From: Christensenella sp.
Lineage (GTDB): Bacteria > Bacillota > Clostridia > Christensenellales > CAG-917
Direction: 5' to 3'
DNA length: 64,000 nt
NCBI GenBank assembly: GCA_022009775.1
Contig: CP091723.1
Coordinates: 1,054,001-1,118,000, forward strand
The notes under the pieces were generated by a model. It was not told where the DNA came from. It saw nothing but the letters and a program-made list of their open reading frames with translations, and searched no databases. Positions 1-8,551 of this stretch are shown one piece after another; the stretch's first letter is position 1, and every line of letters starts with the position of its first letter. A program made the translations under genes and the position numbers.

Positions 1-1
1 A

Positions 2-283
2 GAGTGGCTTGCAGTGCACTTTGCAAAGGTGGGCATCCGTGTCAACGCAATTGCACCGGGATTTTTTGTGACCAATCAAAACAGAGCATTGCTCTTTGAC
101 GCAGAGGGCAACGCAACTCCCAGAACAAAGAAAATTCTGAACGCAACCCCTATGGAAAGATTTGGCGAAGTTGAGGAACTTGTGGGCGCAACCCTCTTCC
201 TTTTGAGTGAAGAAGCAGCAGGTTTCATCACTGGTGTAGTCCTTCCCATTGACGGCGGTTTCAGCGCATATTCAGGTGTGTAG
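2..283 (+). CDS. uxuB: D-mannonate oxidoreductase, SDR family (3' part)
   Basis: The gene enters from the left edge, so only about the last 93 codons are present. The visible part is the C-terminal half of a short-chain dehydrogenase: an NAIAPGFF segment after the active-site helix and a closing ITGVVLPIDGGFSAYSGV tail typical of the Gram-positive YjmF/UxuB type. That enzyme interconverts D-fructuronate and D-mannonate with NAD(H). It lies 8 bp before KDPG aldolase and heads a hexuronate cluster, which supports the substrate. The family (SDR) is clear; the exact substrate is inferred from the tail and neighbours. Confidence 0.75.
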   Translation, partial: EWLAVHFAKVGIRVNAIAPGFFVTNQNRALLFDAEGNATPRTKKILNATPMERFGEVEELVGATLFLLSEEAAGFITGVVLPIDGGFSAYSGV

Positions 284-291
284 AGGTGACT

Positions 292-905
292 ATGGACTTT
301 TCATTTTTCAACACAAACAAAAGTAGTGCCCGTTGTGGTGCTTAACAGCATTGACGAAACAATCCCCAAACTCAGCGCATTGAAGCGTGGGGGGCATCAA
401 CGTGGCGGAAATCACTTTCCGTACATCTTGTGCACCCGATTGCCTTGCACTGGCAGTCAAGACTTTCCCCGATATGCTTGTGGGCGTTGGCACAATCATC
501 AATAGAGAACAATGCGTGAAGGCCCTTGACATTGGGGCAAAGTTTGTTGTGTCCCCCGGCTTTTCAAAGGAAGTGGCAGAAGAGTGTATCTCCCGTGACG
601 TACCCTATATCCCCGGCGTCATCACCCCCACAGAGGTTATGATGGCAAAGGCAGTTGGTCTCAACGTCCTCAAGTTTTTCCCTGCCAGTGACTTTGGCGG
701 AATCAAAACAATGAAAGCATTGTCAGCAGCATTTCCTGACGTCCGCTTTGTGCCTACAGGCGGTGTTGGTGAAAGCAATCTCCACGAATTCATTGGACAA
801 AAATTTGTCATTGGCGCAGGTGGAAGCTGGATGATGAAAGGAACTGAAAGCGACATCGAAACCGCATCAAGACGTGCGGTGGAAATCGCAAAGGAGTATA
901 TATGA
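292..905 (+). CDS. eda: 2-keto-3-deoxy-6-phosphogluconate (KDPG) aldolase, frame broken twice
   Basis: Class I aldolase that splits KDPG to pyruvate and glyceraldehyde-3-phosphate, the last step of glucuronate breakdown. The start is ATG 292 after a GAGGTG ribosome site. The protein reads correctly only if one A is removed from the run at 319-322 and one G from the run at 389-394. The repaired protein is about 203 aa, normal for the family, with AEITFRT near the start, GVGT, a Schiff-base lysine in VLKFFPAS and the phosphate-binding PTGGV. Both defects are homopolymer gains and look like sequence errors, not decay. The stop overlaps the kdgK start as ATGA. Confidence 0.85.
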
Positions 906-1921
906 GAGTAATTACGTTTGGCGAAATTATGTTGCGTTTTGCCCCTGAGGGCTACAACCGTCTTTTCCAAACCCCTGTCCTCAACGGCACTTTTGGCGGC
1001 GGTGAAGCAAACGTTGCAGTGTCCATTGCAAACTTTGGCGGAGATGCCGCATTTGTGACAAAACTCCCTGAAAACGCAATCGCAGAAGCCTGCATCAGAG
1101 AGCTTCGTGGCTTTGGCGTTGACACAAAATTCATCGCACGTGGCGGTGCAAGAATGGGTGTCTATTATATGGAGAAGGGTGCATCTTGCCGTCCTTCAAA
1201 CGTCATCTATGACAGAGCGCACTCATCAATTTCAACAGCAACCGACAGCGACTTTGACTGGGACAAAATCTTCACCGGAGCAGACTGGTTCCACTTCACA
1301 GGCATCACTCCCGCCCTCAGTGATGAACTTGCCAAAGTGACCTTAAACGCACTTAAAGTTGCAAAAGCAAAGGGATTAAGCGTCAGTTGTGACCTTAACT
1401 ACCGCAAAAAACTTTGGTCAAGAGAAAAGGCGAAAGAGGTTATGACAAGCCTTATGCCTTACGTTGACCTGTGCATTTGCAATGAGGAAGACGCAAAGGA
1501 CGTCTTCGGTATTGAAGCGGACGGCACCGACATTGAAAAGGGTGCATTGAGCCGTGAGGGATACGTGGGTGTAGCCAAAAAACTCACTGACAAATTCGGA
1601 TTTAAGAAAGTGGCAATCACTCTCCGCGAAAGTTTTTCAGCCAACGACAACGATTGGTCTGCAATGCTTTACGCTGACGGCGTAGCGCACTTCTCAAACA
1701 AATATTCACTGCACATCGTAGATAGAGTCGGTGGTGGTGACAGCTTTGGTGCAGGGCTCATCTACGGCCTCACCAACGGCTACACCAACCAAGACGCGCT
1801 CGAATTTGCAGTGGCAGCAAGCGCACTGAAACACACCATTGAAGGCGACTTCAATCGTGTCGGTGTCAAGGAAGTACAGTCACTCATCAAAAACGGCGGA
1901 AGCGGTAGAGTGCAAAGATAG
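902..1921 (+). CDS. kdgK: 2-keto-3-deoxygluconate kinase (PfkB family)
   Basis: A 339-aa sugar kinase of the ribokinase/PfkB family. It has the N-terminal GGGEANVAVSIANFGG substrate-binding signature and the C-terminal GGGDSFGAGLIYG motif with the catalytic aspartate and anion hole. Phosphorylating KDG to KDPG supplies the aldolase encoded directly upstream, with which it shares an ATGA overlap, so translational coupling is likely. KDG as substrate is inferred from the cluster; PfkB kinases are hard to tell apart by sequence alone. Confidence 0.85.
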   Translation: MRVITFGEIMLRFAPEGYNRLFQTPVLNGTFGGGEANVAVSIANFGGDAAFVTKLPENAIAEACIRELRGFGVDTKFIARGGARMGVYYMEKGASCRPSNVIYDRAHSSISTATDSDFDWDKIFTGADWFHFTGITPALSDELAKVTLNALKVAKAKGLSVSCDLNYRKKLWSREKAKEVMTSLMPYVDLCICNEEDAKDVFGIEADGTDIEKGALSREGYVGVAKKLTDKFGFKKVAITLRESFSANDNDWSAMLYADGVAHFSNKYSLHIVDRVGGGDSFGAGLIYGLTNGYTNQDALEFAVAASALKHTIEGDFNRVGVKEVQSLIKNGGSGRVQR

Positions 1922-1943
1922 ATTATAATAAAGGAGAGAATAT

Positions 1944-4208
1944 ATGAGCAGAGTACTTATCAACACAGGATGGCGTTTCTTCAAAAACTGCAACAGCATT
2001 GAAGAAATGGACGCAATTAAAAGCATCAAAGTCAATTTGCCCCACACTTGGAACAACCTTGACGGTCAAGACGGCGGAAACGATTATTTCCGTGGCAAGT
2101 GTTTCTACAGAAAGAAAATCGCTCTCACCAAAAAGGAAAACAAGGTGTATTATCTTGAATTCCGTGGTGTCAACGCAATGAGTGAAGTGTTTGTCAACGG
2201 CGTGTCCGTTGCATATCACGAAGGCGGTTTTTCAACCTTCCGTGCCAACATTACCGACCAACTTGTTGACGGCGAAAACACAATCATCGTGTCCGCAGAC
2301 AACTCCGCAAACGACAGAGTCTATCCTCAAATGGCAGACTTCACTTTCTTTGGCGGTATCTACAGAAACGTGTATATCATCGAAGCACCCGCAGTGAGAT
2401 TTGACCTTGACTATCTGGGCGGAGAAGGCGTTAAAGTGACACCCATCGTCAACGAAGACGGCAGTGCAACAGTCACGGTGGACAGCTATATCACCGGTGC
2501 AACCGACGGCGGGACAGTAAAGTGCGACATCCTCTTTGATGGCGAAGTGGTGGCAACGGCAGAAGCACCTGCAACTGCAAAAACAACCCTCACCTACACC
2601 CTTGAAAATCCCATTCTTTGGGACGGCGTTGAAAACCCTGCACTCTACACAGCAAAAGTCACTCTCACCACAGACAACGACAGCGATGAAAGAGTTGTCC
2701 GCTTTGGTGTCCGCACAATGAAGGCAGACAAAGACGGCTTCTGGCTCAACGGCAGAAAATATCCCCTCCACGGCGTATCCCGTCACCAAGACAGACAAGA
2801 TATGGGTTGGGCAATCACCGAAAAGGAACACAAGGAAGACATCGACCTCATCAAAGAACTGGGCGCAAACACAATCCGTCTTGCACACTATCAACACGAC
2901 CAATACTTCTATGACCTCTGCGACGAATACGGTATGGTGGTCTGGGCAGAAATCCCCTACATTTCATCACATCTTGCCAACGGCGATGAAAACGCAGTGA
3001 GCCAAATGAAGGAACTCATCACACAAAACTACAACCACGCATCAATCTTCTGTTGGGGACTGAGCAATGAAATCACCATCACCGGTGAAAGTGAAGAGAT
3101 GATGGCACTCCACCACAGACTCAACGACCTTTGCCACGATATGGACAAAACTCGTCCCACAACCATGGCAAACGTGACAATGCTTGACATAACATCTCCC
3201 ATCATCGACCTCCCCGACATCATGTCATACAACCACTATTTCGGCTGGTATATGGGCGACGTCAACGGCAACGCAGAATGGCTTGACGACTTTAGAGCAG
3301 CACGCCCCGACAGAACAATCGGCATCAGCGAATACGGCTGTGAAGCAATCCTCACTTGGCACAACTCAGACCCCAAGCAAGGTGACTACAGTGAAGAATA
3401 TCAAGCATATTATCACGAAAACCTCCTCCGCATTTTTGCAGAACGTCCTTACCTCTGGGCAACCCACGTTTGGAATATGTTTGACTTCGGCGTTGACGGC
3501 AGAAACGAAGGCGGTGTTGCAGGACGCAACAACAAGGGCCTCGTCACTTACGATAGAAAGATAAAGAAGGACAGCTTCTACATCTACAAAGCATACTGGA
3601 CCACCGATCCTTTCGTCCACATCACCTCAAAGAGATATTACTACCGTGCAGAAAAGACCACCACAGTCAAGGTGTACAGCAACTGCGACAAGGTGACTCT
3701 CTACGTCAATGGCAAGGAATTTGCAACTCAAGAAGGCAAGTATATCTTCACCTTTGAAGTGCCTCTCAAGATTCTCGGTGCAACCAAGATCAAGGCAGTC
3801 AGCGGTGACGTCAGTGATGAAGCATCAATCAAGTACGTGAGAAAGCCTTATCAAGGATATATCTTGAAGACAGAAGCAAAGGTGGACAACTGGTTTGACA
3901 AAAACAATGAATTTGACTTCAAGTTCCCCGAAGGATATTTCTCAATCAAGGACAAACTTGGTAACATTATGGCAACCGAAGAAGGCGAAGCCCTCATCAA
4001 TAGTCTTATAGACAGAGTGGTCAAAATCATGATGTCAGGCCCTGACAGCCAGTCAAAAGGCGAAGTGAAAATCAGCAAGGGTATGATGAAGCTTGCAAGC
4101 AGTATGACCATTGAACGTATCGCAGGCTTGGCAGGAGACAAAGTGACAGCCGACATGCTCTTTGAAGTCAACGAAATGCTGAACAAAATCAAGAAGCCCC
4201 AAAAATAA
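1944..4208 (+). CDS. GH2 glycoside hydrolase, probable beta-glucuronidase
   Basis: A 754-aa cytoplasmic enzyme with no signal peptide. It has the GH2 order: jelly-roll (about 1-170), immunoglobulin-like domain (about 175-285), TIM barrel (about 285-590). E376 in GLSNE is the expected acid/base and E463 in GISEYG the nucleophile. N529-N530-K531 fits the NxK motif that contacts the glucuronate carboxylate in beta-glucuronidases. The cluster (KDG pathway plus transporter) agrees. Clostridial beta-galactosidases can carry a similar stretch, so galactosidase remains possible. The last ~90 residues form a helical appendage seen on other clostridial glycosidases, of unknown role. AGGAG ribosome site precedes ATG 1944. 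Confidence 0.75.
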   Translation: MSRVLINTGWRFFKNCNSIEEMDAIKSIKVNLPHTWNNLDGQDGGNDYFRGKCFYRKKIALTKKENKVYYLEFRGVNAMSEVFVNGVSVAYHEGGFSTFRANITDQLVDGENTIIVSADNSANDRVYPQMADFTFFGGIYRNVYIIEAPAVRFDLDYLGGEGVKVTPIVNEDGSATVTVDSYITGATDGGTVKCDILFDGEVVATAEAPATAKTTLTYTLENPILWDGVENPALYTAKVTLTTDNDSDERVVRFGVRTMKADKDGFWLNGRKYPLHGVSRHQDRQDMGWAITEKEHKEDIDLIKELGANTIRLAHYQHDQYFYDLCDEYGMVVWAEIPYISSHLANGDENAVSQMKELITQNYNHASIFCWGLSNEITITGESEEMMALHHRLNDLCHDMDKTRPTTMANVTMLDITSPIIDLPDIMSYNHYFGWYMGDVNGNAEWLDDFRAARPDRTIGISEYGCEAILTWHNSDPKQGDYSEEYQAYYHENLLRIFAERPYLWATHVWNMFDFGVDGRNEGGVAGRNNKGLVTYDRKIKKDSFYIYKAYWTTDPFVHITSKRYYYRAEKTTTVKVYSNCDKVTLYVNGKEFATQEGKYIFTFEVPLKILGATKIKAVSGDVSDEASIKYVRKPYQGYILKTEAKVDNWFDKNNEFDFKFPEGYFSIKDKLGNIMATEEGEALINSLIDRVVKIMMSGPDSQSKGEVKISKGMMKLASSMTIERIAGLAGDKVTADMLFEVNEMLNKIKKPQK

Positions 4209-4226
4209 GCAAGGAAGGGAGATATT

Positions 4227-5820
4227 ATGAAAGAGAAGAAAATCAATACCCCCATTGATAGACCTTTTGGCAATAGAGATAAGATTGGATACATGATGGG
4301 CGACTTCGGTTGCAACATGAGTTTCCAACTTATCAGCAGTTTTTTGATGTTGTTTGTCACCCAAGGTCTTGGACTTACAATGGGACATTGGTCAATCATC
4401 GTCATCATTTCAAAGATTTTTGACGCAATCAACGATCCCATCATCGGCGCGTTGGTTGACGCAAGAAAGCCTGGTAGACGTGGCAAATATATTCCTTGGA
4501 TTTTCTGTGGCGCCTTTGCAATCGCACTTACGACGGTGCTTTTGTTCCTTGACGTCAGAGCACTCTCCTACTGGGGCAGATTTGCATACGTGCTTGTTAT
4601 GTACTGTGTGTGGTCTGTTGCATACACCGCTGCAAACGTGCCTTACGGCTCGCTCAACGCAGCCCTCACCGACGATTCCGGTCACAGAGCATCACTTTCA
4701 TCACTTCGCAGTATTGGCGCAGGCGTCGCAATGCTTCCTATGATGATCATCGTGCCTAGACTCATTTACGGCGAGGCAGATCCAGTCACAAATATCGAGC
4801 CTCTCCTTCCTGAGGTTTTCGTGTGGGTAGCACTGGCTTGTGGGGTTGCTGCAATCGGCGGATTTATGCTCACTTGCTTCCTTACGAAAGAAAGAAAACA
4901 AGTTGAAAAACCCAAAGAAAAATTCAACTATCTTCAAACGCTCAAAGGCTTTGTCACAAACCGTGCTGCACTCGGTATGTGTCTTGCATCATTCAGCCAA
5001 CTTGTGTTTGTCATGTCCTACGCAACCACTTTGCCTCTCGTGTGTCAACTCTTCTTCGGTGACGCAAAGGCGTCAGGCACGGTCGGCATCGTCATGATGT
5101 TGCCTATGATGTTCGTCATCCCCTTTATGGGCAAACTTACAAGAAAGTTCGGAAAGAAAGAGATTGCAATGTGGCCCAACTTGGTGGCAATCGCCGTGCT
5201 TGTGATTATGCTGATCATTCCTTTCCCCAGAACAAGCGCAGGTATGTGGGCATACGCAGCTTGCCTCGGCGTTGCAATGTTGGCATCAGCTCCCTTGAAC
5301 CTTGGCACTTGGTCAATGGTGGCAGACTGTGTTGACGAGCAAGAAGTGAGGACAGCAAAGAAAGACGGCAAAAACCTCTACGCAACCTACCTCACAAAAG
5401 AGCAATTCGGCAAGCGTGACGAAGCAAGTGTGTACGCAACTTACTCCCTTGCGAGAAAGGCAGCACAAGGGATAGGCTCTGCGCTGGTGGCAGCCCTTGC
5501 AGGCTTGGTTGGATTTGACTCGACAAACGTCCAAGCAACCACTCCTCAAACTTCACAAAACCTGTTGACCCTGTCCATTGTACTTCCTTTGGTTGGTTCA
5601 ATCCTCATCTTCGTGGCATTCTTCTGTGTGTACAACCTGAACAAGAAAAAGGTCATCGAGAACACGGAATTCCTCCGCGATAAGAACGCACGTATTGCAA
5701 TCCAACTTGCAAAGGGAGCACAACCAGACGACGGAACGGACGAAGCAGAAGTCATCACTTTTGGCAACGTGATAGAAGAAGTTTCAACTGAAACAGAACC
5801 TGCCCCCCGCCCAAGCATAA
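4227..5820 (+). CDS. GPH-family sugar:cation symporter, probably for glucuronides
   Basis: A twelve-helix glycoside-pentoside-hexuronide transporter. The N-terminal RDKIGYMMGDFGCN, NDPIIGALVDAR and the central cytoplasmic loop are family hallmarks; UidB and MelB are relatives. It follows the GH2 gene by 18 bp and likely imports its substrate. As written, the frame runs on to 5933, through a strong terminator. Removing one C from the run at 803-808 of the 5 kb block (5803-5808) gives a stop at 5818-5820, a normal ~530-aa length, and places the terminator just downstream. I take 5820 as the true end. Confidence 0.85.
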
Positions 5821-5840
5821 CCAAAAATCAATCAACAAAA

Positions 5841-5868
5841 AACGGACTGATTTTAGTCCGTTTTTTTG
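5841..5868 (+). terminator. Intrinsic terminator of the hexuronide operon
   Basis: Arms AACGGACT and AGTCCGTT enclose a GATTTT loop and are followed by a run of Ts. It lies 20 bp past the repaired stop of the transporter. Confidence 0.92.
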
Positions 5869-5987
5869 TTGTGCCGATGAATATTAATTTTGATTGTTTT
5901 GACAAAACGAATGGTTTATTTTGTCGGTTTTGACATTTAAAATATTGATTAATCAAACAAGTATTTTTGTGGGGGAATAAGTGGATT

Positions 5988-6271
5988 GTGCGATTTTTCA
6001 AAAATCGCACCACGGTTTCACCGTGCGAACCCCTTCGGGCTGATAACAAACGAAGAGAGACGCAAGCGCGTAGCATTTGCGGACATCGAGTGCAGTCTCA
6101 TAGCCAACAAATCAGACACGAAGTGTCCGCGAAAGGCGCAGTGCAACGCACGATTTGTTGAGCGTAGACGCTCAGAGAAGTGAACAGGTTCACTCTCTTC
6201 GCTATTACGGAAGCGTCCAGGTCGCTTCCTACGAATCCCTTTGTTTCCATCACAAAAGTCGTGCTTGCACG
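5988..6271. repeat. Chain of short palindromes, non-coding
   Basis: This gene-free stretch is almost filled with back-to-back perfect or near-perfect hairpins with loops of 2-7 nt. Examples are 5988-6010 (10-bp arms), 6011-6025 (CACGG/CCGTG), 6115-6127 (GACAC/GTGTC) nested inside AACAAATC/GATTTGTT, 6160-6173 (GAGCG/CGCTC), 6180-6193 (GTGAAC/GTTCAC), 6209-6229 (GGAAGCG/CGCTTCC) and 6260-6271 (CGTGC/GCACG). Short open frames here share no family features and are not called as genes. Confidence 0.7.
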
Positions 6272-6293
6272 GCTTTATATAAAAGGCGGTATA

Positions 6294-6323
6294 TTGACAA
6301 GTGTATAAAATATACTGTATAAT
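6294..6323 (+). promoter_or_regulatory. Sigma-A promoter of the flotillin gene
   Basis: TTGACA at 6294-6299 and TATAAT at 6318-6323 are both perfect consensus, 18 bp apart. The leader then carries a small hairpin (TTCGGG/CCCGAA, 6340-6357) before the AGGAGG ribosome site. Confidence 0.85.
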
Positions 6324-6378
6324 AATTTTGATGTGGGAGTTCGGGCGATGACCCGAACGAAACTAAAGGAGGAACAAA

Positions 6379-7863
6379 ATGATAACAATGACGTTAGCGT
6401 CGTCGGCAGCGTGGATAGTCCCCGTTGCTGTGATCGGTGCTTTGATCGTAGTAGGGGCGTTGGTGTTCTTTATCGGCGGATATATGAAAGCACCGCCGGA
6501 CACTGCATACATAATTTCGGGCAGGGGCAAACGCCGTATTCTCATAGGAAAAGCAGGTTGGCGTATCCTATTTTTCGAGCGCGTGGACAAACTCTCTTTG
6601 CAAGTCATGCAAGTTGACGTAAAGACAAGCGAAGCAGTCCCGACGAACGAATTTATCAACGTCAACGTTGACGGCGTTGCAAATATCAAGATATCGTCCG
6701 ACCCCGTGCTTCTCGACCGCGCGGCAGAAGCACTTTTGGGCATGGACCAAGAAGAACTCGTGAGTCTCGTCACACAGGTGCTCGAAGGCAATATGCGTGA
6801 AATCGTCGGTTCTGTCGGACTCAAAGAAATGGTTCAGGACCGTCAGGGAGTTGCAAAGAAAATTACTGAAAACGTCGTTCCCGATATGGAAAAACTCGGC
6901 ATCGAAGTGGTGAATTTCAACATTCAGAACTTCAAAGACAATGCCGGCACGATTGAAAACATGGGTATCGACAACGTCGAGCAAATCCGCAAAAACGCAC
7001 AAATTGCAAAAGCGAACGCACAGCGCGACATCGCAATCGCAACCGCTCACGCCGAAGAAGAAGCAAACGCCGTGAAGGTGGAGACGCAAAAGAAGATTGC
7101 AGAACAGAATGCGGAACTCACCGTTCAGAAAGCGGAAATGCAAATCAAAGCGGACAACAAACGCGCAGAAGCGGACGCGGCGTATTCTATTCAACAAGAG
7201 ACGCAGCGCAAGACGATTGAAATCACAGCCGCAAACGCTAATATCGCAAAGAAAGAGAAAGAAGCGGAAATCGCAGAGCGCGAGATTTCGATCAAGGAAA
7301 AACAACTCGACGCCGAAATCAGAAAACAAGCGGACGCTATGCTTTACAAGACCGAAAAGGAAGCGGAAGCAGAACTTATTCGCCGCCAGAAAATAGCGGA
7401 AGCGCAAAAGTTTGAACAAATCAAGGCGGCAGAAGCAAAGAAATACGAAGCAATGCAGGAAGCGGAAGCAAAAAGGCTATCGCCGATGCGCAACGCTACG
7501 CAATGGAGCAGGAAGCGGCAGGTATCAAAGCCAAGGGTGAAGCGGAAGCAAACGCAATCGACAAAAAGGGCTCTTGCGCAAAAGAAGATGGGCGAAGCGT
7601 CCGTCATCGAAATGTACTTGCAGGCACTTCCCGAAGTCGTCAAATCCGCCGCTATGCCGCTTGCTCAAACGGACAAAATCGTCATGTACGGAGACGGAAA
7701 TTCCACGAAACTCATCAAGGACGTCATGCAGGGTGCAAATCAGGTCATTGACGGCATGAAAGAGTCTACGGGTATCGATCTCGGCGCACTTTTGGCAGGC
7801 GCAATCGCAGGCAAAGCGGCGGCATCACCAAAAGCAAGCGACAATTCCGACAAAGCGGAATAA
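6379..7863 (+). CDS. Flotillin-like SPFH/band-7 membrane scaffold protein
   Basis: About 495 codons. One N-terminal membrane helix (about residues 8-33) is followed by an SPFH domain (about 40-200), then a long Ala/Glu/Lys-rich coiled coil (about 200-400) and a Gly/Ala-rich tail. This is the layout of bacterial flotillins, which organise membrane microdomains. Residues about 365-397 are out of frame: one A is missing near 7470-7474 and one G is extra at 7568-7570. The third frame between them reads as a proper coiled coil (MEQEAAGIKAKGEAEANA), so the two defects compensate. No NfeD partner is adjacent, so this is a monocistronic unit between its own promoter and terminator. Confidence 0.85.
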   Translation: MITMTLASSAAWIVPVAVIGALIVVGALVFFIGGYMKAPPDTAYIISGRGKRRILIGKAGWRILFFERVDKLSLQVMQVDVKTSEAVPTNEFINVNVDGVANIKISSDPVLLDRAAEALLGMDQEELVSLVTQVLEGNMREIVGSVGLKEMVQDRQGVAKKITENVVPDMEKLGIEVVNFNIQNFKDNAGTIENMGIDNVEQIRKNAQIAKANAQRDIAIATAHAEEEANAVKVETQKKIAEQNAELTVQKAEMQIKADNKRAEADAAYSIQQETQRKTIEITAANANIAKKEKEAEIAEREISIKEKQLDAEIRKQADAMLYKTEKEAEAELIRRQKIAEAQKFEQIKAAEAKKYEAMQEAEAKRLSPMRNATQWSRKRQVSKPRVKRKQTQSTKRALAQKKMGEASVIEMYLQALPEVVKSAAMPLAQTDKIVMYGDGNSTKLIKDVMQGANQVIDGMKESTGIDLGALLAGAIAGKAAASPKASDNSDKAE

Positions 7864-7895
7864 CAAAAATGCCGAATTCAAATTCGAACAAAGAA

Positions 7896-7924
7896 AAAAG
7901 CCTTGACTTCGGTCAGGGCTTTTA
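7896..7924. terminator. Bidirectional intrinsic terminator with UUCG loop
   Basis: A 12-bp stem (AAAAGCCTTGAC paired to GTCAGGGCTTTT, one G-T pair) closes a TTCG tetraloop. With A and T tracts at both ends it can serve both the flotillin gene and the convergent zinc-ribbon gene. Confidence 0.9.
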
Positions 7925-8018
7925 TTTCAAAAATTGCCGTTCATCGTATCGATTTTTAAGGATAAAACGTTTGTTTTGCCGTTATGACGTTTATGTAAAT
8001 TCGCTTTTGTTGATAAAA

Positions 8019-8306
8019 TCAACCGTACATAGAAACGTAAACGTCGTGGGCGGCTGCAAGCGATTTGTAGGGAATATAAATCTTCTGCGACGAGTTTGCT
8101 CTCGTCGTGAGACTGAACCCGGACGGAATTGAGAAAGCGTCGATTCTTTGAGAGTTCAACGCTTCAAGAAACATCGTTGCGTGAAAATTGCCGAGTTCCA
8201 CGAAAAAACACAAGTCGTCGTCGTTGACTTCGCGCAATTTTCTTTTGCCGCAATATACGCAGTTGTTCTTTTCGTTTACGTTTTTACACTTTTCGCAATA
8301 ATACAT
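8019..8306 (-). CDS. Small zinc-ribbon protein of unknown function
   Basis: 95 aa. The N-terminus holds two CxxC knuckles (CEKC, CVYC) about 10 residues apart, enough for a zinc ribbon. The rest (ELGNFHATMFLEALNS, then IYIPYKSLAAAHDVY) resembles the fold of DUF2007-type putative signal-transducing proteins, in which a short beta-alpha unit is often joined to a zinc ribbon. The start at 8306 has GGAAGG upstream. It is alone on the minus strand. The family link is from pattern memory only. Confidence 0.6.
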   Translation of the reverse strand: MYYCEKCKNVNEKNNCVYCGKRKLREVNDDDLCFFVELGNFHATMFLEALNSQRIDAFSIPSGFSLTTRANSSQKIYIPYKSLAAAHDVYVSMYG

Positions 8307-8551
8307 ATCGATAACCTTCCATTAAATATATGTTAGCACATAAAGCGATTTTTTTCAAGGGGGGGAACGACACTCGTTTTCGGTTTTGAATGATTAAATT
8401 GCGATTAAATTAAAATATTGATAAAATTTTACTTTTATTTGGCGAAAAATAATGTATAATGATAATAGGAATGTTTGCATTCCTTGCACAATATAGTAAA
8501 AAATCGTCTGCATTGCAGATTCAAAATTTTATTTTAAGGAGATATGATATT

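Noticed and set aside
5821..5933. C-terminal extension of the sugar transporter past 5820
   Set aside because: It is read through a perfect intrinsic terminator and disappears when one C is removed from 5803-5808.
6379..7863. Flotillin residues ~365-397 as a genuine variable segment
   Set aside because: The neighbouring frame gives a perfect continuation of the coiled coil, so this is a pair of compensating indels.
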